This document shows positions 6,118 to 13,531 of a stretch of 19,229 nt of DNA, piece after piece; position 1 is the first letter of the stretch, and each line of letters opens with the position of its first letter. The DNA comes from Holophagaceae bacterium (GTDB lineage: Bacteria > Acidobacteriota > Holophagae > Holophagales > Holophagaceae): assembly GCA_025353305.1 (NCBI GenBank), contig JANXQX010000113.1, positions 1-19,229 of the forward strand. The letters run 5' to 3'. A model generated the notes under the pieces. The model had not been told where the DNA came from and did no database searches. It saw only the letters and a list, made by a program, of their open reading frames with translations. The translations under genes were made by a program, and so were the position numbers.

Positions 6118-7078
6118 GAACGAGCCGTTCGGCGATCCGGAGGCGCGCGGAACGGGAGGGGGGATTGTCTTGGCATTCGGCGATGGAAGGCGTGAGGCCG
6201 CCTGTGTGGATCAGGCGCACGATTTTGGGAAGCGGCGCCGGTGACTCGCGGCCGGGACCGTCGTAGATGCCCGAAAGGCGGCGCAGGGTCTGCTTGACGA
6301 TGCGGTCCTCGAGGCTGTGGAAGCTGATGACCGCCAGCCGCCCGCCGGGGCGCAGATGCTGGACCGCCCGTTCGATGGCTTCCGCAAGCCGCACCAGTTC
6401 GCCATTGACAGCGATTCGGATGGCCTGGAAGGTGCGGGTGGCGGTATCCGAGCGATGCTGGCGCTTGAGCGCCGCGGTCATGGGCAGGACGGAATGGACG
6501 GCTTCGGCCAGATCGGCCGTGGTCTGCAGGCGCCCTTCGTTGAAAGCCCTCAGGATCGCCCGGGCGATGGGGCGGGAGGCCCGCTCTTCGCCGAACTGGT
6601 AGATGGCGTCGGCAAGGGTCGTGTCGCTCTGCTCGGCGATCCATTGCAGGGCTGTGGGGCCGTCTTCGGTATCCATGCGCATGTCCAGCGGACCTGTCGA
6701 GCGGAAGCTGAACCCGCGGGCCGGGGATTTGAGCTGGAGGGTGGAAACGCCCAGGTCCATCAGGATGGCGTCCAGGCCTTCAGGTGCCTGCAGCGCTTGC
6801 CAGGCTTCGAAGGCGTGATTCGTCCAGACGTCTTCGTAGTTGGCAGCCAGGATGTTCAGGCGGGCATCGGAGCCCAGGCGCTCCTTGGCGGCCTGGCGGG
6901 CTTCGGGATCGCGGTCCACGCCCAGATAGCGGGAGTCCGCATCACAGCGCGCCAGAAGAGCTTCGGCATGGCCGCCCAGGCCCAGGGTGAGATCAAGGAT
7001 CCGGGCCGCCGGGGGCAGGATGAGATTATCCAGCACCTCGAAAAGAAGCACGGGAGTGTGGACGGGGGTCGAGGTCAT
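6092..7078 (-). CDS. rsmH: 16S rRNA (cytosine-1402-N4)-methyltransferase
   Basis: Predicted 328-aa RsmH (MraW), which uses SAM to methylate N4 of C1402 in the decoding centre of 16S rRNA. The family start VHTPVLLFEVLDNL and SAM-binding motif I, DLTLGLGGHAEA (29-40), are present. LGVDRDPEA follows, then MDLGVSTLQLKSPARGFSFR, further on FQAIRIAVNGEL and VISFHSLEDRIVK near the end. Length and domain order are normal. The ATG at 7078 is preferred over the GTG one codon earlier. It starts 3 bp after the mraZ stop, so the two are probably co-translated. The last codons are formed by a heptamer repeat, giving a slightly atypical C-terminus. Confidence 0.97.
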   Translation of the reverse strand: MTSTPVHTPVLLFEVLDNLILPPAARILDLTLGLGGHAEALLARCDADSRYLGVDRDPEARQAAKERLGSDARLNILAANYEDVWTNHAFEAWQALQAPEGLDAILMDLGVSTLQLKSPARGFSFRSTGPLDMRMDTEDGPTALQWIAEQSDTTLADAIYQFGEERASRPIARAILRAFNEGRLQTTADLAEAVHSVLPMTAALKRQHRSDTATRTFQAIRIAVNGELVRLAEAIERAVQHLRPGGRLAVISFHSLEDRIVKQTLRRLSGIYDGPGRESPAPLPKIVRLIHTGGLTPSIAECQDNPPSRSARLRIAERLVLSTENRKS

Positions 7079-7081
7079 CAC

Positions 7082-7546
7082 CTAAATCCCCAAATCCGCG
7101 AGCTGGGCCATGTCGTCGGCCGTCAGGGGCTCGGTGGCCAGACGGCGCTCGAAGTTGGCGCGGCTCCAGATGGCCAGATGATCCATCTGACCCAGGATGG
7201 CGACTTCGCCCTGCAGCTTGGCCGCTTCCCGGAGAATTCCTGGAATGACGAAGCGGCCCTGGGCGTCCGGTTCCACTTCGGTCCCGTAATAGGCGGTGAT
7301 TTCAAGAAACTTGCGCTTGGCTGGATTGGTGGAAGGCAGGGCTCCCAGGCGGGCCTCGATGGCTTCCCAGACTGGCATGGGATACAGGCGCCCCGCGATG
7401 CCGTCGATGGAAGTCAGGTAGTGGCGGGAGTTCCCTCCGCCCTCGCCCGTGGCGAAGGATTCGAGATCGGCTTTGAAGGACGTGGGCAGCTTGAGTCGCC
7501 CTTTTTCGTCCACCGTGGCCGGCGAATTGCCGCGGAGTCGCAGCAC
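7082..7546 (-). CDS. mraZ: MraZ transcriptional regulator of the dcw cluster
   Basis: Predicted 154-aa MraZ, an AbrB-like DNA-binding protein that forms ring oligomers and controls its own division/cell-wall operon. Two AbrB-type repeats are visible: NSPATVDEKGRLKLPTSFK near the start and VEPDAQGRFVIPGILREAA in the second half. GTG 7546 is chosen because AGGTGG lies 6 nt upstream and the product then begins at the usual family position (MLRLRGNSPATVDEKGR). The GTG three codons earlier (7555) has no spaced ribosome site. It is first in the operon mraZ-rsmH-ftsL, and five candidate MraZ boxes lie 60-110 bp upstream. Confidence 0.96.
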   Translation of the reverse strand: MLRLRGNSPATVDEKGRLKLPTSFKADLESFATGEGGGNSRHYLTSIDGIAGRLYPMPVWEAIEARLGALPSTNPAKRKFLEITAYYGTEVEPDAQGRFVIPGILREAAKLQGEVAILGQMDHLAIWSRANFERRLATEPLTADDMAQLADLGI

Positions 7547-7608
7547 GTGTCCCACCTTTCAACAAAGAGCACCAGGACTCGGATGGGGAAGTGAGTTGTA
7601 GTGAGTTG

Positions 7609-7653
7609 TGCCACTATTACCCACTTCATTCCATTTTTTGCCACTGATTGCCA
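7609..7653 (-). promoter_or_regulatory. MraZ operator: five 5-bp boxes at 10-bp spacing
   Basis: Read on the minus strand, TGGCA (7653-7649), TGGCA (7643-7639), TGGAA (7633-7629), TGGGT (7623-7619) and TGGCA (7613-7609) are each followed by exactly 5 variable bases. In E. coli, MraZ binds TGGGA-type direct repeats separated by 5 nt upstream of mraZ, usually three of them. Five boxes on one face of the helix suit a ring-shaped oligomer. Next to them, two tandem decamers, gtgagttgta and gtgagttgtg (7591-7610), continue the 10-bp phase with a different sequence. Confidence 0.85.
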
Positions 7654-7659
7654 CTCACG

Positions 7660-7687
7660 AGTGTAGGACTGCCATAAAAGCGCTCAA
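7660..7687 (-). promoter_or_regulatory. Candidate sigma-70 promoter of mraZ
   Basis: On the minus strand, TTGAGC (7687-7682) and TACACT (7665-7660) are separated by 16 bp, each matching four of six consensus bases. Transcription would start at about 7653, at the edge of the MraZ boxes, so bound MraZ would block initiation or early elongation. This is a motif match only. Confidence 0.4.
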
Positions 7688-7802
7688 GCCAAAAGAAAAA
7701 CGAAAAATAAACTATATGAACGAAAATAACTCCAGCCGTTTCACGCTTGTTACAGCCGAGAAACACGGAAAAAGAGCCTATTCACCCATACTTGGTAATC
7801 CC

Positions 7803-9053
7803 ATGAACCGTGCGCCGCAACTCCCTGCCCCATCCCTTGCCGCCTTGGCATTGGTGGTTCTGGGCACCTGGATGGTGGCAGCCCTGGGCCATCCCCTGGG
7901 GCTCGTCCTGGGGGGGCTCTGCTTCCTGACTGGCGTCGGGCTGATGCTCCTCCAAGGGTTCCTTCACTTTGGAGCCGAAGCCCGGGTCAAATCGGATCTG
8001 GAACTGGAAAACCGGTCCCTGAAGGACCTCAGCCGGAAAGAGGATCATTTGCGCCAGGGCATCCTGCTGAACCTGCAGGAAGGGGTGTTGCTGCTGGACT
8101 CCAGAAAGGAAGTCCGTCTCTACAACCCAGCGGCCCAATTGCTGCTCAGCAGCTCCAGCCGCCTCACCATGGGTGGTTCCCTGCATGAAGTTTTCCGGGA
8201 GCCGGAGACCCTTCGAAACATCGATATGGCATATTCCGGCAAGGAAACCGAGTGGACGCTGCGCCGGGATCCGCGTTCACTGCGCCTACGGGCCATGCCT
8301 TTCGATTCCGCGGATGGAAGTCAAAGCGTGCTGCTTACGCTGGACGACATCACGCGGCAGGAGGCCCTTGAAACCACGCGCCAGAAATTCATCTCCAATG
8401 CCAGCCACGAACTCAAGACGCCCGTCACGGGCATCCGCATCGCCGTGGAAAACCTGCTGGACGGAGGCTTCGTGGCACCAGGAGGAACCAACAATCTCAA
8501 AGCCATTTTCCGTTCCGTGGACCGGATGACCATGTTGCTGAATGACATCTCGGAACTTTCGCGCATCGAGACTGGGGCGTTGCGGCTGGAAGCCCAGCCC
8601 CTTCAGCTTGGCGTCTTCGTGCCTCAATTGGTAGAAGAGATGCGCTACCAGGCGGACCCGCGGCGGATCACCTTGAATTCAGAGCTGGAGCCAGGCCTTG
8701 AGGATCTGGTGATCAAGGCAGATGCCTTAAGGCTTCACCAGTTGTTGGAAAACCTGCTTTCCAATGCCATCAAGTTCAGTCCCGAGGGTTCTGAAGTGAT
8801 CCTGCGGATTCAAAACCAAGCGCCCTGGCTCCTATGGATCGTTGAGGATTCGGGACATGGCATTGCCGAAAGCGACGCCAGGCGGATCTTCGAACGGTTC
8901 TATCGCGCGCCCTCCACCCGTGGCGTCCCCGGCACGGGTCTGGGCCTCGCCATTGTCAAGCACCTGGCCTTGCTCATGGGCGGCGAAGTCAGCCTGCGGA
9001 GCGAACTGGGAAAAGGCTCCACGTTCACCTTGAAGCTGCCGCTTCAGGGATGA
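7803..9053 (+). CDS. PhoR-like membrane sensor histidine kinase
   Basis: Predicted 416-aa sensor kinase. Two membrane helices lie at about residues 12-30 and 33-55, followed by a short coiled linker and a PAS-like domain (about 78-185, GVLLLDSRKEVRLYNPAA and VLLTLDDITRQEAL). The HisKA phospho-acceptor is His202 (FISNASHELKTPVTGIR). The catalytic domain has N box HQLLENLLSNAIKFSP, G1 VEDSGHGIAE, F box IFERFYRA and G2 GTGLGLAIVKHL. The layout is that of PhoR/ResE-type kinases with almost no periplasmic sensor. ATG 7803 puts the first helix at the N-terminus; upstream in-frame ATGs, including 7608 and 7716, lie in the AT-rich leader or MraZ operator. No response-regulator gene is adjacent, so its partner lies elsewhere. 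Confidence 0.9.
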   Translation: MNRAPQLPAPSLAALALVVLGTWMVAALGHPLGLVLGGLCFLTGVGLMLLQGFLHFGAEARVKSDLELENRSLKDLSRKEDHLRQGILLNLQEGVLLLDSRKEVRLYNPAAQLLLSSSSRLTMGGSLHEVFREPETLRNIDMAYSGKETEWTLRRDPRSLRLRAMPFDSADGSQSVLLTLDDITRQEALETTRQKFISNASHELKTPVTGIRIAVENLLDGGFVAPGGTNNLKAIFRSVDRMTMLLNDISELSRIETGALRLEAQPLQLGVFVPQLVEEMRYQADPRRITLNSELEPGLEDLVIKADALRLHQLLENLLSNAIKFSPEGSEVILRIQNQAPWLLWIVEDSGHGIAESDARRIFERFYRAPSTRGVPGTGLGLAIVKHLALLMGGEVSLRSELGKGSTFTLKLPLQG

Positions 9054-9114
9054 GGTATGAGGGTTGAGGTATGAGGAAGATGCCACGCTTCCTCATACCT
9101 CGTACCTCACAACC
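9051..9114. repeat. Heptamer-built hairpin filling the gap between two convergent stops
   Basis: The left side is four 7-bp steps: tgaggta, tgagggt, tgaggta, tgaggaa (9051-9078). The right side is also 7-bp periodic: ttcctca, tacctcg, tacctca, then caacctc. The inner arms gaggtatgaggaag (9066-9079) and cttcctcatacctc (9088-9101) pair perfectly over 14 bp with an 8-nt loop, and imperfect pairing continues outward to about 9054-9113. The element includes the histidine-kinase stop codon and ends one base before the stop of the HIT gene. There is no T-run. It may act as a bidirectional transcription barrier. Confidence 0.8.
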
Positions 9115-9465
9115 TCACCCCTGGCAAAGCCTCCCTCCCATGGCTTTTCCGCCCAGCAGATGAAAGTGCAGATGGAAGACCGTCTGGCCCGAGTCGGGGC
9201 CAGTGTTGGCCAGAAGCCGGTAGCCGCTGGTGGCGATTCCGAATTCCTTGGCCAGTTTCGCGGCCACTGCGGGAATCCTTGCAGCCGCTTTCTCTACTTC
9301 CGGCGTCAGATCATTGAGGCCCTCGCAGTGCGCTTTGGGAATGATAAGCAAGTGGACCGGCGCCTGGGGACCAATGTCCCTGAAGGCCAGAAGGTCATCG
9401 TCCTCGTACACTATGCCTGAGGGAATTTCCTTCCGCGCGATCCGGCAAAACAGGCAATCACTCAT
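9115..9465 (-). CDS. HinT-like HIT-family nucleotide hydrolase
   Basis: Predicted 116-aa HIT protein, probably a purine nucleoside phosphoramidase of the HINT branch. The active site HLHFHLLGG (His98, His100, His102) is preceded by the TGPDSGQTVFH motif. The N-terminal pair C4-x2-C7 (CLFC) is the zinc-binding variant common in bacterial HinT. ATG 9465 has AAGGAG 7 nt upstream and gives the usual family start MSDCLFCRIARKEIPSG. Its ribosome-binding site overlaps the start codon of trmL on the other strand. It converges with the sensor kinase across the heptamer hairpin. Confidence 0.95.
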   Translation of the reverse strand: MSDCLFCRIARKEIPSGIVYEDDDLLAFRDIGPQAPVHLLIIPKAHCEGLNDLTPEVEKAAARIPAVAAKLAKEFGIATSGYRLLANTGPDSGQTVFHLHFHLLGGKAMGGRLCQG

Positions 9466-9475
9466 CAGAGGCTCC

Positions 9476-9931
9476 TTGTTCCACATCATTCTGCACCAGC
9501 CCGAGATTCCACAGAACACCGGCAGCATCGGCCGTCTTTGCGTTTCCAACAATGTGAAGCTGCACCTTATCCACCCCCTTGGCTTCGAGACCGGTGACTA
9601 CTACCTGCGCCGCGCGGGGCTTGATTACTGGGAACATCTCAATCCCACCCATTACGACGATTGGGACGATTTCCTGGCCATCCACCCCGATATGCGGCTC
9701 TGGCTCTTCAGCACCAGGGCCACCCGAAGACACACCGACGTGAAGTTTCGGGAAGGCGATGGCCTGGTCTTCGGCCGCGAGACCTCAGGCCTTCCCGATG
9801 AGTTGCTCAAGTCCCACCCCGATGCCCTGATCCGCATCCCCATGACCGGGGATTTCCACCGCAGCCTTAACCTGGCCCAGGCCGCGGCTGTGGGGTTGTA
9901 CGAAGCGTTGAGGCAGACTCAGGGCTGGTAG
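9476..9931 (+). CDS. trmL: tRNA (cytidine/uridine-34-2'-O)-methyltransferase, SPOUT family
   Basis: Predicted 151-aa TrmL, which uses SAM to 2'-O-methylate wobble base 34 of leucine tRNAs. SPOUT features are the N-terminal ILHQPEIPQNTGSIGRL, the FGRETSGLP loop (99-107) and the knot segment IPMTGDFHRSLNLAQAAAVG (121-140) followed by LYEAL. The start is taken as TTG 9476: the family begins exactly here, and AGAGG lies 4 nt upstream. ATG 9413 in the same frame would add 21 residues lying antisense inside the HIT gene. Length is close to the usual ~155. The two start codons (9465 minus, 9476 plus) are separated by only 10 bp. Confidence 0.93.
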   Translation: MFHIILHQPEIPQNTGSIGRLCVSNNVKLHLIHPLGFETGDYYLRRAGLDYWEHLNPTHYDDWDDFLAIHPDMRLWLFSTRATRRHTDVKFREGDGLVFGRETSGLPDELLKSHPDALIRIPMTGDFHRSLNLAQAAAVGLYEALRQTQGW

Positions 9932-10201
9932 TGGACATTCGATGCACGATGGATGCTTAGAGATCTTATGAGGGAAAAGGCTGAAATGATTTTTGTCTGG
10001 GTGACTGCCAAGGGGATGCTCTTTGTAAATTGTTCATAAAATATTTTTTTCACGCCCCCCATTGGGTATAGACGCCCCAAAAGGGCTTCGAGTAGAGTCA
10101 GATCACACCACCGTGACATGTGGTTTTTGCTGATCAAATCCGGATATCCAATCCTAAGTAATCGGCCCTTTGCAAACGCCCTTATGGGCATAGGAGACAG
10201 C
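9932..10201 (+). other. Leader and upstream region of the TonB-dependent receptor gene
   Basis: There is no gene in these 270 bp. An AT-rich block at 10020-10052 (ttgtaaattgttcataaaat followed by a T-run) contrasts with its GC-rich surroundings and may hold promoter elements. I cannot assign a confident -35/-10 pair. A weak inverted repeat accac/gtggt followed by five T (about 10112-10134) could be a minor attenuator. The AGGAG ribosome-binding site for the receptor is at 10192-10196. Confidence 0.35.
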
Positions 10202-13200
10202 ATGATGAACCCACGCAAGACCGCACTTCTGCTCACCGGCCTGGTGTGCACCATGGTGGCGCACGCCCAGACGAGTTCCACCGCCGGGTCCATCCGCGTT
10301 GAAGTCACCGCCAAGGACGGCAGTTCCGTGCAGAACGGCCGGGTCACCCTGCGCAACCCGGAAACGGGATACTCCCGGACGGCTGGACTGGATGCCGCAG
10401 GCTCTTTTTCGATTCCCCTGCTGCAGGTCGGGGCCTATCAGGTATCCGTGAAGGCGCCCGGATTCCGTAGCGCCGAAGGAAAAACCCGCATCTCGCTGGG
10501 TGAAACCTCGCTGCTGAAAATCGTGCTGGACCGCGACGTGGCCGGCGCGACGGTGGAAGTGATCAGCGAGTCTGCCCAGGTCGATACGAAACAAGTGAAT
10601 GTCATGGCCACCATCGACGAAGAAGTGTTGAAGGCGGTGCCGCTGGTGACCCGCAATTTCACCGACCTGGCGCGACTGACCCCCGGAGTGGTGGCTGGTG
10701 CGGGGAGCCCTCCCCGGCTCGTCTCCGAAGGCGGTCGCCAGATTTTCAACGGCGTCATGATCGATGGCGCCAACACCAACAGCGCCTTCTTCGGCGAGCA
10801 ACGCGGCGCGGCCTACCAGCCCTTCACCTTCGCGCTGGACACAGTCAAGGAACTGCAGATCATCACCAATGGTTTTGACGCCCAGTACACCAGCGCGGGC
10901 GCGAGCATCAATGCCGTCACCAAGGGCGGCTCCAATGAATTCACCGGTTCCGCCATCATGGAGGTCCGCCGCAGCAGCTGGACCGCCAAATCGAAACCCG
11001 TGCCCTACGATCCTTCCGGCACCTTCAATGTCGACAAGAACCTGGTCCGCACCAACGACTCGAAGAACCTCGGCTTCACCTTTGGCGGACCCATTGTCAA
11101 GGACAAGCTGTTCTTCTTTGTGGGCGCCGAACAGTACAAGAAGGATGTGATGGCCCAGCCCGCCCTTCCGGCCCTGGGGGCGAGCGGGACCGATTACTCC
11201 GCCGCCGAGTTCACCCGCCTGGCGAACTCTCCCCTTGGCGGCGTGATCCTGCATCCGAGCGGCATCACCACCATCGGGGAATGGGGGAACCCGGTCACGG
11301 GTACGCTGCCGCATGCCTACTCGATGTTCACCGACAACAAGGCTGTTTTCGGCCGCCTGGATTACACCATGAATGATTCACACCGCTTCGTGCTGCGGGT
11401 GAACTACACCTCCCTCAAGGACATCCTGCTGCAGACCAGCAACAGCCCCAACAATGGCGAGAGCTTCCTCCTCACCACCCCGGGGCTCAGCACCATTTCC
11501 TGGGTGCTGGAGGCCAACGACATCTGGTCGCCCACCCTGTTCACTGAAACCCATTTGCAGATTGCCAACGAGCGCCGCCCCTTCCGTGCGAATTCCACGG
11601 GAGGCCCCGCGGTGCGGCTGTTCACGCTGCCCGGAAACCTGGGCCAATTCGATCTTGGCTCCAAGACCTCCGCGCCTCGGGAAAGCAACGAGATCGCCAC
11701 GCAATTGTTGAGCACCACCACGTGGTTGAAGGGGGATTGGACCTTCAAGGGCGGCTTTGATTACCTGAAGTCCGATGTGGACAACCAGTTCTTCAACAAC
11801 GGCAATGGACTCATCACCTTCGGTTCGTACCGGACTGCGGCAGATTGGGCCAACAACACCCTTACGGCCGCCAGCGGGGCCATCACCTACTCGGGCGCCG
11901 TCAGCCCGACCAAGGGCCGCATCCCGATGTGGACCAGCACCTTCGCGGCTTTCCTCAACGCCCAGTACCAGGGACTGCTTTCCCACCGCCTGACCCTGAA
12001 CTTTGGCGCCCGCTACACCACCCAGAGCTTCTCCGATAATCCAAACCCCAATCCCAGCCTGCAGGGGCTCGACCGAGGCTTCGGCGGCAATGCCACCGAC
12101 CCGCGCATCGGTTTCAGTTACGACCTGGATGGCAAGGGCAAGACCGTGATCCGTGGTGGCTATGGGTTCTTCACCTCGCCGACGCCCCTGTTGCTGCACT
12201 CCAACACCATGACGGGGAACGGGAAGCTCACGACCAATTACAGCGCCTCGATCGCGAACAATGGCCTTGCGCCCTTCAGCGGCACTGGGTTATTCGCTGC
12301 TAGCTCCCTCATTTCCGGCACATCGATCCGAAGTGTCTCGGATGCGGGCCTGCAGACGCTGGTTGCGGGCGGTTCCGACACCTCCGTCTGGGACCCCGAT
12401 AGCAAGCTTTCCCGTGCCAAGAAAGCGAGCATGGGCATCGACCACGACCTTGGCAATGGCCTGACCATCGGGGTCAGCGCCACGTACACCCTGTACGAAA
12501 ATCTCCAGTACTTCCAGAACATCAACATGAACCAGGGAAAGGTGGCCGGGGCCGCCGTCAACGGCTACGGTCCCTCCACTCCCTACCGCGACGGATACGG
12601 CGATCCCAACCTGGATTCCTGGAGCCTGGGCGGCGGCGGGCTAGTCCGGCCGAATTCCGCTGTGGTTCGCGGCCGCATACTCGATTTCAGAGCTGCCTCG
12701 TTCAACCCCGACAACCCCACCGGCGGATTCGGCAATGTCTACCTGGTCAAGACGGACGGTTATGGCCGCTATCGCGGTCTGACCTTCAAGGTGGAAAAGA
12801 AATGGAACGCCGAAACCGGCTTCCAGGCCAACCTGACCTTCTCCAAGGCCGAAGACACCTCGTCCATGGAACGGGGCACCTATTCCTCTGGCTCCCTCAC
12901 CAACCCCTATTCGGAACTGGGCGCCTCCCTTTCCTCGAATCCTAACAACATCGGCGCCACCTTCGGGAACAGCAATAACGACCGCTTCGCGGTGTTCAAT
13001 GTCGTGGCCTACCATCCCGCGCCGTGGGGCGTGAAGGTGTCCTGGCGCCTGCTCTACCAGACCGGCCTGCCCTACGGCCCCTATACCCAGCAGGACACCA
13101 ATGGCGACGGCATGGCGAACAATCTGGCCTTTGGCTCCCGGAATTCCCTGCGCCAGGACGACGAGAAGCAGATCGATTTGCGCCTCAGCCGGGTGTTCAA

Positions 13201-13426
13201 GCTGGCGGGCAAATTCACGATCGAAGGCGTCATCGATATCTACAACCTCTTCAACTGGCAGACTCCACTCGTGGATGCCAACCTGGGTCAGGGGATTCCA
13301 GGTGTTTCTGGGGCCAGCACCTTTGCCACCGACTCAAGCGGCGTAAGGAAAGCCGCGTTCGGGAATGCCACTGTTCCGGCCCAGAACACCCGTGAACTGC
13401 AGCTCGGGATCCGTCTGAAGTTCTAA
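10202..13426 (+). CDS. Oar-like TonB-dependent receptor with carboxypeptidase-regulatory domain
   Basis: Predicted 1,074-aa outer-membrane protein. A signal peptide is cleaved after AHA (residue 22). A carboxypeptidase-regulatory-like beta-sandwich covers about 26-115 (VTAKDGSSVQNGRVTLRNPE, then GAYQVSVKAPGF). A plug domain follows (LVTRNFTDLARLTPGV, GRQIFNGVMIDGANTNSAFF, VKELQIITNGFDAQYTSAGA). The remainder is a ~800-residue beta-barrel with many aromatic, Asn-rich strands, ending in LQLGIRLKF with the terminal Phe needed for barrel assembly. Such Oar/SusC-type receptors are multiplied in Acidobacteriota and import large substrates with TonB energy; the ligand cannot be read from sequence. 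AGGAG lies 5 nt before ATG 10202, and ATG 10205 is an equally possible start. It is monocistronic with its own terminator. No SusD-like partner is visible. Confidence 0.93.
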   Translation: MMNPRKTALLLTGLVCTMVAHAQTSSTAGSIRVEVTAKDGSSVQNGRVTLRNPETGYSRTAGLDAAGSFSIPLLQVGAYQVSVKAPGFRSAEGKTRISLGETSLLKIVLDRDVAGATVEVISESAQVDTKQVNVMATIDEEVLKAVPLVTRNFTDLARLTPGVVAGAGSPPRLVSEGGRQIFNGVMIDGANTNSAFFGEQRGAAYQPFTFALDTVKELQIITNGFDAQYTSAGASINAVTKGGSNEFTGSAIMEVRRSSWTAKSKPVPYDPSGTFNVDKNLVRTNDSKNLGFTFGGPIVKDKLFFFVGAEQYKKDVMAQPALPALGASGTDYSAAEFTRLANSPLGGVILHPSGITTIGEWGNPVTGTLPHAYSMFTDNKAVFGRLDYTMNDSHRFVLRVNYTSLKDILLQTSNSPNNGESFLLTTPGLSTISWVLEANDIWSPTLFTETHLQIANERRPFRANSTGGPAVRLFTLPGNLGQFDLGSKTSAPRESNEIATQLLSTTTWLKGDWTFKGGFDYLKSDVDNQFFNNGNGLITFGSYRTAADWANNTLTAASGAITYSGAVSPTKGRIPMWTSTFAAFLNAQYQGLLSHRLTLNFGARYTTQSFSDNPNPNPSLQGLDRGFGGNATDPRIGFSYDLDGKGKTVIRGGYGFFTSPTPLLLHSNTMTGNGKLTTNYSASIANNGLAPFSGTGLFAASSLISGTSIRSVSDAGLQTLVAGGSDTSVWDPDSKLSRAKKASMGIDHDLGNGLTIGVSATYTLYENLQYFQNINMNQGKVAGAAVNGYGPSTPYRDGYGDPNLDSWSLGGGGLVRPNSAVVRGRILDFRAASFNPDNPTGGFGNVYLVKTDGYGRYRGLTFKVEKKWNAETGFQANLTFSKAEDTSSMERGTYSSGSLTNPYSELGASLSSNPNNIGATFGNSNNDRFAVFNVVAYHPAPWGVKVSWRLLYQTGLPYGPYTQQDTNGDGMANNLAFGSRNSLRQDDEKQIDLRLSRVFKLAGKFTIEGVIDIYNLFNWQTPLVDANLGQGIPGVSGASTFATDSSGVRKAAFGNATVPAQNTRELQLGIRLKF

Positions 13427-13443
13427 CGCTCTTTATCGAAAAG

Positions 13444-13469
13444 GCCCCCGGAGTTCCCGGGGGCTTTTT
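13444..13469. terminator. Strong bidirectional intrinsic terminator
   Basis: A perfect 8-bp stem gcccccgg/ccgggggc (13444-13451, 13457-13464) with a 5-nt loop is followed by TTTTT. On the minus strand the same stem is followed by ccTTTT. It lies between the stops of the receptor gene (13426) and the convergent kinase gene (13532), so it can end both transcripts. Confidence 0.92.
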
Positions 13470-13531
13470 CATGCTCGTTCAACAGCTTGATTCTGCCCAA
13501 TTGGCCCGGTTCTGATTGTCATCGAGGCGGC

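Noticed and set aside
6317..7594. Long plus-strand open frame (425 codons) over rsmH and mraZ
   Set aside because: It is antisense to two clearly recognised conserved genes; GC-rich codon bias creates such shadows.
10110..10134. Riboswitch or attenuator in the receptor leader
   Set aside because: Only a 5-bp stem before five T; no recognised riboswitch core was seen.
10154..11314. Minus-strand open frame (386 codons) opposite the TonB receptor
   Set aside because: It is a shadow of the receptor's plug region and rich in Gly/His/Gln from reversed codons, with no recognisable domain.
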